From positions 62,001 to 126,000 of the forward strand of contig OY783212.1 in the NCBI GenBank assembly GCA_963678705.1: a stretch of DNA of 64,000 bases, given 5' to 3'. The notes below the pieces were generated by a model that saw only the letters and a list, made by a program, of their open reading frames with translations, did not search any database and was not told where the DNA came from. A program made the position numbers and the translations under genes. This DNA is from Panorpa germanica (Eukaryota > Arthropoda > Insecta > Mecoptera > Panorpidae). How positions within the stretch are numbered: the first letter of the stretch is position 1; each line of letters starts with the position of its first letter. Positions 1 to 10,067 of the stretch are shown in pieces.

Positions 1-357
1 TACAGCTATTTCAAGGAAACAATAAAATTCCAATATTATGTCTGCCTTAGGAGGGTTAAATAAAATAAAAACTTATTATTCTTTGATTTGACTTGATTGT
101 TTGACTACCAACAGCTACAAAAAATTACCACAGCACTGACCTACTCAACAAATAACTGACGTTAAAATGCATTTCACGTCATACAAATATGGCCGACCAT
201 TTCTAGCGCTAAAACTACAATTCAAATTTTTAATTGCTATATCTCCGTCAATATTTAGATATTTAATAAAAAAAACACGCCAATATACAATTATTAACAT
301 CAATTTCAAACAACAATTGAAAAATCGACCACTTAAAAATGAGGACACAAGTCCATT
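1..357 (-). mobile_element. MITE family 1 (AATGGGC family), copy cut by window start
   Basis: This is the A-end half of the repeat family seen throughout the window. It runs in reverse orientation and continues past the left edge. It ends with the terminal motif ACACAAGTCCATT, one base different from the usual ACACAAGCCCATT. No coding potential is visible; the short open frames across it are chance. By my convention, plus orientation runs from the A end (terminal repeat followed by CATTTTTTAGTGGTCG) to the B end (CATAGGACACAAGCCCATT). Confidence 0.85.
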
Positions 358-737
358 AAAGAGGACTTATTAGTAATTGTTATTTTACACCGTTCCAGCA
401 CTGTGCCGTCACCTCACACATGTGAACTACACCGCTGCTTCCTAAGTTTTATTATTATAAGTGTATAATCAATTTAATTGAGATAACAATCTAACAAGGA
501 ACTAAATACGAAGACACAGCAGTCTTACGTCAAACATAATTGCTTTGAGCTATTGTGCCATCATTAATAATTGTGCATATTACATTATAAACAATTATAT
601 AAAAAAAACATAAATAAAAAATTAACTTTTAACTCAGTTATTTGTTATTTACAAAAATGCAAAAAAATTTGCATTGCAAATATTTCAATATGTATAAATA
701 TTAATTAAAGGATAAGAATTGCGTGACAACTAAATCT
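358..737. other. AT-rich intergenic stretch, nothing recognised
   Basis: I see no gene, RNA or repeat family here, only homopolymer and AT-rich sequence between two mobile elements. Confidence 0.5.
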
Positions 738-1499
738 TTAAGGAGGTACAGGACGTACCGTCAATACTAAAAGTTTATCTCTCGGTAATACGAAATGCAA
801 AATACGAAATACCATGAGGGACGAGCAAATATTGAGACTGTACCTTTGAAAATGAATTTTTCAATTCCCTATAAAACTGCTTTTTGCTTGTTCAAATGAT
901 TTTTTTATGCATATAATAGTTTAATAAATTAAAAATTACCTATAATTAATATCAAATTTATATTAATTCAATTTAAATTCAAATTAAATATTTTGAAAAA
1001 GGAATAATAAATTTGGCAACGCGTTAAATTTACGTGTGTTGACGCATGCGTGATTTGGTTTTTTTACCAATAAATTGTTATATTTTATATAACATTTATT
1101 CCGATTTTCAATTTCCCGTTCAAATTGGCATTTGCAACGTTGCCGGCTTATAACCTACATTTACTGTTTCTTAAAGGTTTTATTTAAATATTTTCGTATA
1201 TAGTTATCCTTTTGATAATTTTCCTTTTGCAATAGTTACAGAAAAGATTCTTCTATATACACTTAGTTTTTGAAAGCCGTGTCACCATTTTTTTTATAGT
1301 TAAAAGTTATATTATGTGGTGAAATTGAGCTAAAAATTATGATTTGTATGGAAAATGACTATTTTTAATCATGTATAAAAAGAAAACTATGAACCCTGGG
1401 TCTAAAATTTTGAGACAGCATGTATTTTAACTATTTGTATTGACCCTCCAAATTTCACAACGTTTTCATCATTTACGTTAACGTCCTGTACCTCCTTAA
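738..1499. mobile_element. TTAA-flanked MITE (family 2), copy 1
   Basis: A non-coding element of about 760 bp is bounded by TTAA on both sides. Its terminal inverted repeats begin GGAGGTACAGGACGT and end ACGTCCTGTACCTCC. Two more copies lie at 15585-16239 and 59074-59832. A TTAA target duplication is the signature of piggyBac-type transposases, so a piggyBac-mobilised MITE is the best inference. No transposase fragment is visible. Confidence 0.85.
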
Positions 1500-2397
1500 T
1501 AAGTTTATTTAGTAAAAAATATTTAATTTCAATATAAATAATTTCTAAACATATTCGTACATATAGTTTTTTAAAATTATTTCACAATAGCTCTCATACA
1601 TGATGCTGTTATAAAATATAATTTGCTGTATAATTAGAAAAATACGTTCATCAAATCTAAGTCCAGGCATTTCCTAGGCATACGTCATCGCCGATCTATC
1701 GTAACTTTGACTATACTAAAGTGAATTTTTAATTATAAAAACTACGGAACCTGACAATTTAAAAGTACCTCGGGTGGATATGCTGTGGAAGTGAATGCGG
1801 ACCTGTTGTTTTATAAATACACACAAAACAAACAAAGTTATACAATATATGATGCACTAACCTTTTTAAAGATGTTATGTATTTCAAGGTACACCAGATC
1901 GACAACTGTAGACTGCATACTCCAATGACATCAGCGAGAGACTGCAATTAATAAACGAATGTCACATATAAACACATTGCACTGACACAAATATAAGCAA
2001 AGAAAAGTTATTTTAATTTCCAATTAATTTATAATGCAAAACTTTTATAAGCTTTTACTTTAATCACTAATTATCTATAAGCGTATTCCGCCATTTTGCT
2101 TTTTACAGAAAAAACGAAACTAAACACCAAAAAAAAATGCATTTTATTTGTTTAAATGCAAACTAATTTAAAAAGCAAATCTTTTATAAGTTAACGATTG
2201 TCTTAAATAATAGTAAATTAATAATTTCATTTAATTTAAATAAATAGAAATATTTTATCACAGTTATAACACTGTCAACAGATTTGTTCAAGAAAAGATT
2301 TATATTACTTGAATCGTTTCATAAATGAAATGTATTTGACTGTAAAACGAGACCAGGTAATATTCATTTTCTGTTGAACAAGCTATGTCGAAATCCA
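1500..2397. other. AT-rich intergenic stretch, nothing recognised
   Basis: No supportable gene. The short minus-strand frame near 1759-1947 has no family resemblance and no splice context. The motif CTATCGTAACTTTGACTATA near 1696 faintly resembles the end of the TA-flanked MITE (family 3), but too weakly to call. Confidence 0.4.
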
Positions 2398-2490
2398 ATT
2401 TTTTAGGGGTCGATTGAAATTGATATTATAAAATGTATATTTGCGTTTTTATTTTATTTCATATCTAAATGTCGACGGAGATATTAAGTA
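2398..2490 (+). mobile_element. Decayed fragment of MITE family 1 (A end)
   Basis: The stretch follows the A-end consensus in order (TTTTTTAG.GGTCGATTG, AAATTGAT, TTATTTCATATCTAAAT, CGACGGAGATAT) with many substitutions and gaps. The terminal repeat itself is missing. It lies directly upstream of the GGTAA microsatellite. This is an old copy or a relative. Confidence 0.6.
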
Positions 2491-2512
2491 ACGGACGTAA
2501 ACGTCAACGGCA

Positions 2513-2610
2513 GGTAAGGTAAGGTAAGGTAGGGTAAGGTAAGGTAAGGTAAGGTAAGGTAAGGTAAGGTAAGGTAGGGTAAGGTAAGGTAAGGTAAGGT
2601 AAGGTAAGGT
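2513..2610 (+). repeat. GGTAA pentanucleotide microsatellite
   Basis: About 19 tandem GGTAA units span 98 bp, with two GGTAG interruptions. The minus-strand frame across it (Leu-Thr-Leu-Pro-Tyr repeats) is a translation artefact. The unit is not a rotation of the insect telomere repeat TTAGG. Confidence 0.97.
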
Positions 2611-3027
2611 ATCTGTCAAAATAGATACACCCATTCGTACGTAATAAAATTTTGACAAGGGCCTTGATGACAGAAATAATGAATTTATAGTCTATTAAAA
2701 TGTACTTAAAATGTTAACAAACATATCCCAGCAAAAAGGAACTTACTGCGCACTGTGTCCTAAAAATACTATTTACAATTATGCACAAAAAAATTAAAAA
2801 AAAAGAACATTTAAAATGATTTAAAATAACTTTGAATATTAAACATAACCTCACAACTTGTAACTAACATAATCATAATTCGTATATAATATTATAACCT
2901 CATAAATTCAAATATAATTCGAACACATTACACACAAGAGTTAAATAAAATATTATTAAAACTTTGTAATGCAAGCAAGAAATGTTAAAATTTAAAAACA
3001 ACTTACCAACAATAATTTAATTCTATC
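2611..3027. other. Intergenic flank of the LTR element, nothing recognised
   Basis: AT-rich sequence between the microsatellite and the LTR retrotransposon. I see no gene or repeat. Confidence 0.5.
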
Positions 3028-3031
3028 ATAT

Positions 3032-3852
3032 TGTTGTGAGTAAGATTCGAGGGCGGATGTTACACCTGACATCAATGTTGTAAAAAGAGGTCGGATTGTC
3101 GTTCTAAAAGGAGATTACTCAGCTTGCTAATACATCACGCAGTGTTGCTAGTTTCTGGAAGTAGATTCTTCAGTTTGACGATCATCCACCTTCTTGAATT
3201 ACTCACGTTGATAAGAATTAACTCTTTTAAGATGATTAATAGGATTCTTGTTAAGACGGTGTATTGTTGCAATTAGAGAATACTTGAGCGGTCTAAAGTA
3301 ACCTCGTTGCAACATACGACGGTTGAACAATTAGTATCTTTTTATTACTATTAATACAAACACTTTTATTAAAATATATCATTTATTCGTTGTAATATTA
3401 TATCTACGTACTTAATTACAATAGTATTTTATTGGATTAATAAAGATGCCAGATATAAAACAAAATGTAATTCTAGTGTTATAATTTGATTAATAGTTAA
3501 AATGTGCTCACTATTGAATACTTAGATGTTACAATTGGAGTATTGTACGAACGAAGTACAATTAGTAAACACTTGGTTGAGACTCAGGAGAAGACTGACT
3601 TTCTGACTAGCGTGCAGATTAATATATAATGATTTATTTCACATCACAATGTGCCAATACTGAGTTACCAGCATTAAAACAATATAAAATCTCCACAGAC
3701 CAGAGTCAATGTTTACAAGCGCTAAATACAAATAATTATTTATTACAATATTAATACTAAAATTAAAGATAACATAATATAATTCTTATAAAATAAATAA
3801 CATTTATATTAAAAATAGGAAGGATAAGTACGACTTATGCGTACTTACAACA
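3032..3852 (-). repeat. 3' LTR of the gypsy-type element
   Basis: 821 bp, the same length and apparently the same sequence as 7686-8506, offset by exactly 4654 bp. It is preceded on the minus strand by a purine-rich tract and followed by the ATAT duplication. Confidence 0.95.
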
Positions 3853-3866
3853 CCCTTCAACCCTAA
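3853..3866 (-). other. Polypurine tract next to the 3' LTR
   Basis: On the minus strand the bases just before the LTR read AGGGTTGAAGGG, the usual place for plus-strand priming. A second, similar run (GGAAGGGGGTGTTGCGATAGTAC) lies about 100 bp inside, at about 3940-3962, and looks like a partial duplication of the tract plus the LTR start. Confidence 0.6.
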
Positions 3867-4090
3867 AAAAGGAACGCATATTAAACAAACATATGCGTTT
3901 CTTTCCAAGAAAAAGAAAAAGGAAGATAGGACGATGTCGTACTATCGCAACACCCCCTTCCAAAAAAAAGGGACACGTATAAAAACAAAATATACGAGTT
4001 ACAATTCTGGAAAAAAAAAAAAAAGAGAAGCAAAGTGTCGACAACGATTCTGATCCCATCGTATAGAGTTGACACTGCCTCACAAAACAA

Positions 4091-6667
4091 TCATCCCTGA
4101 CAAAATCCATCTAACACGTCAAGGTTTTGTTGATTGGTACAAAATCTCTTTAATCTATTCCTATTAACTACCGTATACTTTCTAGGTGAAAAAAAAGAAT
4201 TGACCCTTCTATCAAAATTTAATTTAAATTTTGGTTTATTACTAGTAAATTTATTTGTAGCTAAATCAATCGTAGAAGAATATTTTGCACCACTAAATTG
4301 GTCTAGTATGTCATGTACGAGAGGCAAAGTATAAACATCACTTGTCGTCTGTTCATTAAGTTTACGATAGTCGATTACAACGCAAAATTGTTTGTTCCCC
4401 GACACATCTGCTTTTTTAGGTACCATTAACAGAGGTGCGTTAAACTGTGAGTCGCATTTTTCAATAATGTTGTTAGCCAACAGTTCTTGGATATGCTTCT
4501 CAACAATTTCTTTATGCGCATGAGATAATCTATGCGGCTTAATGTTTACAGGGTTAGGTGAGTCACTCAGTGCACTCGCACAAGATAACTTATCTACCGG
4601 GAAAAAAAATATGTTATTAAAATTATTACAGATTTCCATTAAATCTGTTAAGTATTTTGAATTAACATTTGAAAAGTCTATATTATTAAATAAAAGATGT
4701 CGTAAGGATCTTTTAGGATCGTTAGGATTTCTTTTCAAAAAATGGTAAAAATTAAATTTATTTATTGGAATAATATCTGGTTTAAAATTGTTAAGTATTA
4801 CATCTTTTGCTGAGGAATTAGTTATTGATATATAAAAAGTATTATTAACAGGATTAATTAATGCGTTGGCTAAAAAAACTTCAGGTAGCAATTCCTTGGC
4901 TACACAAACTCCTACCGTAGAACCCGACATAGGAATTAATTTCCTAGTACGTGCTGGAACTATGATAATACTGTTTATGTTCAATAATGGTAATTCAAAC
5001 ATTTTGCCATGTTGTGAGAATTGTACGCTGTTTGTTTCCAAATTAATTACTGCTTTAAATGTACGTAAAATATCTAATCCTATGATTCCATCTTGCTGAA
5101 TGGGAAAGTCCTCTGACACAACCTGAAAGGTTTGTTTCGACCTAGAACTATCTAAAATTATAGAAGTTTTTAGTGAACCTAAAGTATAAGGCGTGCCTTC
5201 AGAGATTCCCTTTAATAACACTTTAGATGTACTATCTATTTTGATATTATTTTTTAAAATATTTTGTTTAATTAAAGAAATTTGAGAACCAGTGTCCAAT
5301 AAAAATGATACAGTCTTTGCTTTGGCTGCGACTATTCTGAATTGAACAGTGTCAGCTGTTTGCTTGTCAATAACATTTTCATTGTTACAGTTAAAATTTG
5401 TTATATCATTGGTATTTTGTATTTCTTTAATCTCAATATTTTTATTTAAACTATTAAATTTACGTAAATGGTGATTATAAAAAGAACGTGAATTTTGTTT
5501 TGTATTTTTAGTAAAAGATACTTGAGGACCATCAGATTCAAGATGTCTCGATCTTTTACAATAAACAGAAGGTTTTGAAAATACCGTATCTCTCCTACAA
5601 ATATTAATTTGCGCGACAGGATATACCGTATCCGCATTTTCCTTCTTGATAAAACAATATTTCTCTAAATGACCATTTTTTTTACAATAGTTACAAAAAA
5701 AAGTTTTAAATTTTGTTTCGACTTCGTTAGCAAATTGTTCACTTGAAACTGGTTCACTACTAGAAATAGAATGACTTGAATCTGTTTTAAATTCAACATG
5801 CCTTCTTCTTTCTAGAGTGCGCCACCGTGTTTCAAGAAAATTCGTAAAATCATTTAGGGTTGGTAATTCAGAAGTATTTCTGTTTTCCCATTCCTTTAAT
5901 GTGTTAAAATCTAACTTGGTCTTTAAAAAATGTATAAAAATAAAATCTGAATGATTAGAATATATTCCCAACTCGGTTAATGCTCTAATCGATTCATTAA
6001 TTTCGTCTAAAAAATTTTTGATATTAGTTTCTGATTCTAAACGTATAACATTGTAGTTTATCAAATTGTTTAAATAGGTTTCAATAAGTGCTACCTTGTT
6101 ATCATAACGTTTACAAAGGATGTTCCAAACAATTTCATAATTATCGTTTGTTAAAGGATAATTCTTTATGAGTTTGAGTGGTTCTCCTGTCAAATTTAAT
6201 TTTAAATAATGCATTTTTTCAATGTTTGATAGTTTGCTATTATTACGAATTAAATTTGTAAATAATTCCATGAAACTTTGCCAATTAGTATATTCTCCAT
6301 CAAAAACGGTTAGTTGCATTGGACTTAAGTTTAAATTTCTTATTGAATCTATGCTTTTTGAGTCATCCACAATATGTGTATCATTCTCAAATGTTTGCTT
6401 ATAATTCAACAAGGAAATAAGAGTGTCGTCATAAATACTTTCAACTTCCATAGACTTACTAACGATAGCCGTAGCTTCTTCATTTTTTAGAGTTGGAAGC
6501 AGTGCTTCTACGATACTATTATATTTGACCCAAGCCTTTTCTAAGTTTTTGATTTTTAATTCAACTATTGTTAAGGATGTTGATTGGACTTCTAAATTTT
6601 TTGAAAACTCATTAATTAGATTGATTGTATTCTCAACTAATGTGAGGGAATGAACGTTCGGTGCCAT
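4091..6667 (-). CDS. Gag-Pol polyprotein of the gypsy-type element, deletion derivative
   Basis: An 858-residue frame starting at an ATG. Residues about 110-290 resemble the DUF1759/gag region. A CX2CX4HX4C zinc knuckle lies at 325-338. An aspartic protease follows, with DTG at 458-460 and a GIIGLDIL flap at about 527-534. The first part of a Ty3-type reverse transcriptase is at about 740-803 (motifs APLLMVPKK and VIDYRKLNE). Just after the IDLA motif the frame jumps, at about + 4260, to a tail resembling an integrase C-terminus (RKYTVVNRNRLKRF). The YxDD catalytic motif, RNase H and the integrase core are absent. The frame stays open across the deletion. Particle proteins and protease could still be made, but reverse transcription and integration would have to come from a relative. 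Confidence 0.9.
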   Translation of the reverse strand: MAPNVHSLTLVENTINLINEFSKNLEVQSTSLTIVELKIKNLEKAWVKYNSIVEALLPTLKNEEATAIVSKSMEVESIYDDTLISLLNYKQTFENDTHIVDDSKSIDSIRNLNLSPMQLTVFDGEYTNWQSFMELFTNLIRNNSKLSNIEKMHYLKLNLTGEPLKLIKNYPLTNDNYEIVWNILCKRYDNKVALIETYLNNLINYNVIRLESETNIKNFLDEINESIRALTELGIYSNHSDFIFIHFLKTKLDFNTLKEWENRNTSELPTLNDFTNFLETRWRTLERRRHVEFKTDSSHSISSSEPVSSEQFANEVETKFKTFFCNYCKKNGHLEKYCFIKKENADTVYPVAQINICRRDTVFSKPSVYCKRSRHLESDGPQVSFTKNTKQNSRSFYNHHLRKFNSLNKNIEIKEIQNTNDITNFNCNNENVIDKQTADTVQFRIVAAKAKTVSFLLDTGSQISLIKQNILKNNIKIDSTSKVLLKGISEGTPYTLGSLKTSIILDSSRSKQTFQVVSEDFPIQQDGIIGLDILRTFKAVINLETNSVQFSQHGKMFELPLLNINSIIIVPARTRKLIPMSGSTVGVCVAKELLPEVFLANALINPVNNTFYISITNSSAKDVILNNFKPDIIPINKFNFYHFLKRNPNDPKRSLRHLLFNNIDFSNVNSKYLTDLMEICNNFNNIFFFPVDKLSCASALSDSPNPVNIKPHRLSHAHKEIVEKHIQELLANNIIEKCDSQFNAPLLMVPKKADVSGNKQFCVVIDYRKLNEQTTSDVYTLPLVHDILDQFSGAKYSSTIDLATNKFTSNKPKFKLNFDRRVNSFFSPRKYTVVNRNRLKRFCTNQQNLDVLDGFCQG

Positions 6668-6969
6668 TGTACTTAATTAAAGTTATATATAATATACAGA
6701 CTAAAGATTATTTTGTACCAATAAACGACTCTCCGAAAAATAGGATTCTGACAAGGAAAAATTGTTAGCGAAAACAGTAACTCACAGGAAATTTCCGATG
6801 GGGCTCAGACACCGCAGTTGTAACAGGAAGGTAGTCTCTCTGATTGAACAGACTGCTATCTAACTGCTTCAGCTCTTTACTTCTCCTTTTCAAAATTCCC
6901 TCTCGTTCAAAAAAAGATGTTGTTCTAAAAAAATATTAACATAAATTAGTATAATTGCGGAAACAATTA

Positions 6970-7245
6970 TAAAAAATATTATAGTAAATATGCAAAAGTA
7001 TTGGATATAATACTATAAAAAATTAATAGCTTCAATGATGGACAAGGATGCTACAAAAAAATACTTGGATTATAGCAAATATTCAAAAGTATTGAATATA
7101 ATACTAAAAAAAAATATCAATAGCCTCATTAACAACGTTGCTACTAAAAAAATGCTTGGATTATAGTAAATATTCAAAAGTACTGAATATAATACTAAAA
7201 AAAATGATAGCCTCGTTAAAAATAATGCTATTAATAAAAAAAATA
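6970..7245 (-). repeat. 91-bp tandem repeat (about 3 units) in the retrotransposon leader
   Basis: The phrase CAAAAGTAYTGRATATAATACTA recurs at 6993, 7084 and 7175, a spacing of exactly 91 bp. Neighbouring bases (TTGGATTATAG.AAATATTC) also recur. The repeat lies between the primer-binding site and the gag start, in the untranslated leader. Plus-strand frames here are not genes. Confidence 0.85.
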
Positions 7246-7663
7246 CAATTATCAATTTATAATAATAATTATATACAAAAAGAAAGATACTGTCTTATTA
7301 TACTTAAAGATTTTCTTATCAGTGATTATGATCTATACACAGCTGTGTGCAGTGTTTTGGAAACGATTAACATCGATTTAGATTATTCCATGTGTTCTAG
7401 AAGCATCCATCCATTCGCTGGGGGCAAAAGATTTCTTTTTTTTCTGGTTCAGCGGGCTGTAGTTTTGCATCCACCGGACTTGTAGAAAAATTATGTGAAA
7501 TACAGATGAATTGACGTTCTATCTCGTACTCTTCGGCAATTTTTGGAAATAATCCATCGGCGTAGTGGCATCCAGATTAATTGATCTGCATCCAGGTGTA
7601 GAATATATAGAAAAAAAATTTTTGGGCGTACCTCTTGGATATTTATGTGTAGGAATATCTCTT

Positions 7664-7683
7664 CGAGACCCCACCTGACACCA
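7664..7683 (-). other. Primer-binding site (tRNA-Leu-like)
   Basis: Two bases inside the 5' LTR the minus strand reads TGGTGTCAGGTGGGGTCTCG. It starts with the TGG expected opposite a tRNA CCA end. The next bases (TGTCAGG) fit the acceptor stem of leucine tRNAs. The tRNA identity is inferred from memory of tRNA-Leu ends. Confidence 0.7.
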
Positions 7684-7685
7684 TT

Positions 7686-8506
7686 TGTTGTGAGTAAGAT
7701 TCGAGGGCGGATGTTACACCTGACATCAATGTTGTAAAAAGAGGTCGGATTGTCGTTCTAAAAGGAGATTACTCAGCTTGCTAATACATCACGCAGTGTT
7801 GCTAGTTTCTGGAAGTAGATTCTTCAGTTTGACGATCATCCACCTTCTTGAATTACTCACGTTGATAAGAATTAACTCTTTTAAGATGATTAATAGGATT
7901 CTTGTTAAGACGGTGTATTGTTGCAATTAGAGAATACTTGAGCGGTCTAAAGTAACCTCGTTGCAACATACGACGGTTGAACAATTAGTATCTTTTTATT
8001 ACTATTAATACAAACACTTTTATTAAAATATATCATTTATTCGTTGTAATATTATATCTACGTACTTAATTACAATAGTATTTTATTGGATTAATAAAGA
8101 TGCCAGATATAAAACAAAATGTAATTCTAGTGTTATAATTTGATTAATAGTTAAAATGTGCTCACTATTGAATACTTAGATGTTACAATTGGAGTATTGT
8201 ACGAACGAAGTACAATTAGTAAACACTTGGTTGAGACTCAGGAGAAGACTGACTTTCTGACTAGCGTGCAGATTAATATATAATGATTTATTTCACATCA
8301 CAATGTGCCAATACTGAGTTACCAGCATTAAAACAATATAAAATCTCCACAGACCAGAGTCAATGTTTACAAGCGCTAAATACAAATAATTATTTATTAC
8401 AATATTAATACTAAAATTAAAGATAACATAATATAATTCTTATAAAATAAATAACATTTATATTAAAAATAGGAAGGATAAGTACGACTTATGCGTACTT
8501 ACAACA
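7686..8506 (-). repeat. 5' LTR of the gypsy-type element
   Basis: 821 bp; on the minus strand it starts TGTTGTAAGTACGC and ends CTCACAACA. I found no difference from the partner LTR at 3032-3852 on reading through. It would hold the element's promoter. Confidence 0.95.
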
Positions 8507-8510
8507 ATAT

Positions 8511-9190
8511 AATGAATAGAATAGATTTAGTTAACACAAAACAATTAATTAACAAGTAATTGAAAAGTTCTTTAGCACTTTAGCTATATGTAACTAATTA
8601 ATAGTTAATTACTATAATTTAATTCAATCCCTAAACTATCGTATATCAAATTAACAACCATTTCACAAAGAATATAAATATTATAGTTTTAATTAACACA
8701 AAACAATTAGAAAACTCATAATTAATAAAAATAGACCAGCACTTTTAGAACTGTCAACAACTGTCAATGTTTAGTTACATACATATATATGAGGCTGTAT
8801 ATTTTATAGTTAACTAAACACGTCAACGTTTATTTAACAATAAGTAATTGTTTGGTTCATAGATAAGTATGACGTGTTTCAACATAATCATTAAGCACTA
8901 TTCAGTTACGTTAACCAGTAATAGATGGCGCGCAGTTGTTAATAAATAAACATTTAAATACATAATATGCATGTCTATATTAATTGATGTCAAAAAAATA
9001 TTTTTACATTTCTTTATGTAGATCAATGTAGATAAACTATAAGAAATAGAAGGTACATGTATCTAACCAGAGGTATTTAGATACGTAAAAGTTGATAAAA
9101 AGTTTGCTAGCTACAGGTTAGTCAACACCCAAATATCAATGCTGTCATTCTTGGAGCCAATAAATATAGGGATCAACCCAATAAATCCAC
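8511..9190. other. AT-rich intergenic stretch, nothing recognised
   Basis: No gene or repeat family that I can support. It lies between the LTR element and a MITE. Confidence 0.5.
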
Positions 9191-9830
9191 AATGGGCTTG
9201 TGTCCTATGTCTTAATTTCTATAAAAGTGTACTATATATTGATAAAGTGGGTTACTAGAACCTCAAATGTTCAATTATTTTTTAATAACTCCTTATATGT
9301 TAAGAGATATTAACAATTAAAGAAGTCATTTTGTCTCTTTAATTATTAAAGGGATTCAACGTTGTAAACATGCCAAGTGCATGTGACATCACAATCCTTG
9401 TGTAAGGTTACCAACCTTACAGCTCATAAATCTCTGCTATATGTGTTTATATATCAAAATATCAAATATAATTTACAGCTATTTCAAGGAACAATCAAAT
9501 TCCAATATTATGTCTGCCTTAGCAGGGTTAAATAAAATAAAAACTTATTATTCTTTGATTTGACATGATTATTTCGACTACCAACAGCTACAAAACATTA
9601 TCACAGCACTGACCTACTCAACAAATAACTGACGATAAAATGCATTTCACGTCATACAAATATGGCCGACTATTTCTAGCGCTTAAACTACGATTCAAAC
9701 TTTTAATTTCTATATCTCCGTCAATATTTAGATATTTAATAAAATAGACACGCCAATACACATTTATTAATATCAATTTCAATCAACAATTGAAAAATCG
9801 ACCACTAAAAAATGAGGACACAAGCCCATT
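9191..9830 (-). mobile_element. MITE family 1, full-length copy
   Basis: 640 bp, bounded by AATGGGCTTGTGTCCT and AGGACACAAGCCCATT. It carries the internal palindrome GTAAGGTTACCAACCTTAC. The flanks (CCAC and TTGC) show no target duplication. Confidence 0.93.
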
Positions 9831-9865
9831 TTGCACATTAAAAAAAAATAAGTTTGTTTCTTAAA

Positions 9866-10030
9866 TTTTAATGATGTTTTCCAGCGTACTTTTTCCCGCT
9901 GATTTTAAATCGGGAAACCATTTTATTGTATATCCATTATTTAACTGTTGACTCGGTAATATCTCAAAAACCGTAAGACCTAGCTAAAAAGAAATTGCAT
10001 ATTTGAAATCCGCATAACAAAAAATTATTA
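9866..10030 (+). repeat. Dispersed relative of the 277-bp satellite monomer
   Basis: The stretch shares with the 48.6-51 kb array the landmarks GTACTTTTTCCCGCTGATTT, AACCATTTTA, CCATTATTTAAC, AATATCTC.AAAACCG and TTGAAATC.GCATAA, in the same order. It is a single diverged monomer lying directly downstream of the LRR gene's stop codon. Confidence 0.75.
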
Positions 10031-10067
10031 CAAAAATTTATTTAAAAAAATTCGTCATTTTTGTATT

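Larger units (their letters stand above)
3028..8510 (-). mobile_element. Ty3/gypsy-type LTR retrotransposon, internally deleted, with ATAT target duplication
   Basis: A complete insertion on the minus strand. Two 821-bp LTRs (3032-3852 and 7686-8506) start and end with TGTTGT and ACAACA and enclose one gag-pol frame. The 4-bp duplication ATAT flanks the insertion at 3028-3031 and 8507-8510. A primer-binding site lies beside the 5' LTR (7686-8506) and a purine-rich tract beside the 3' LTR. The whole element is only 5475 bp because most of reverse transcriptase, RNase H and most of integrase are gone. The element therefore cannot move on its own. The LTRs look identical by eye, which suggests a recent insertion. 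Confidence 0.95.

Noticed and set aside
2513..2610. Possible interstitial telomere repeat
   Set aside because: The unit is GGTAA; no rotation or complement of it equals the insect TTAGG repeat.
2449..2658. Repetitive protein with Leu-Thr-Leu-Pro-Tyr units
   Set aside because: Translation of the GGTAA microsatellite; no real gene context.
7138..7485. Plus-strand 115-residue frame
   Set aside because: Lies in the antisense leader of the LTR element and is partly made of its 91-bp repeat; no family resemblance.
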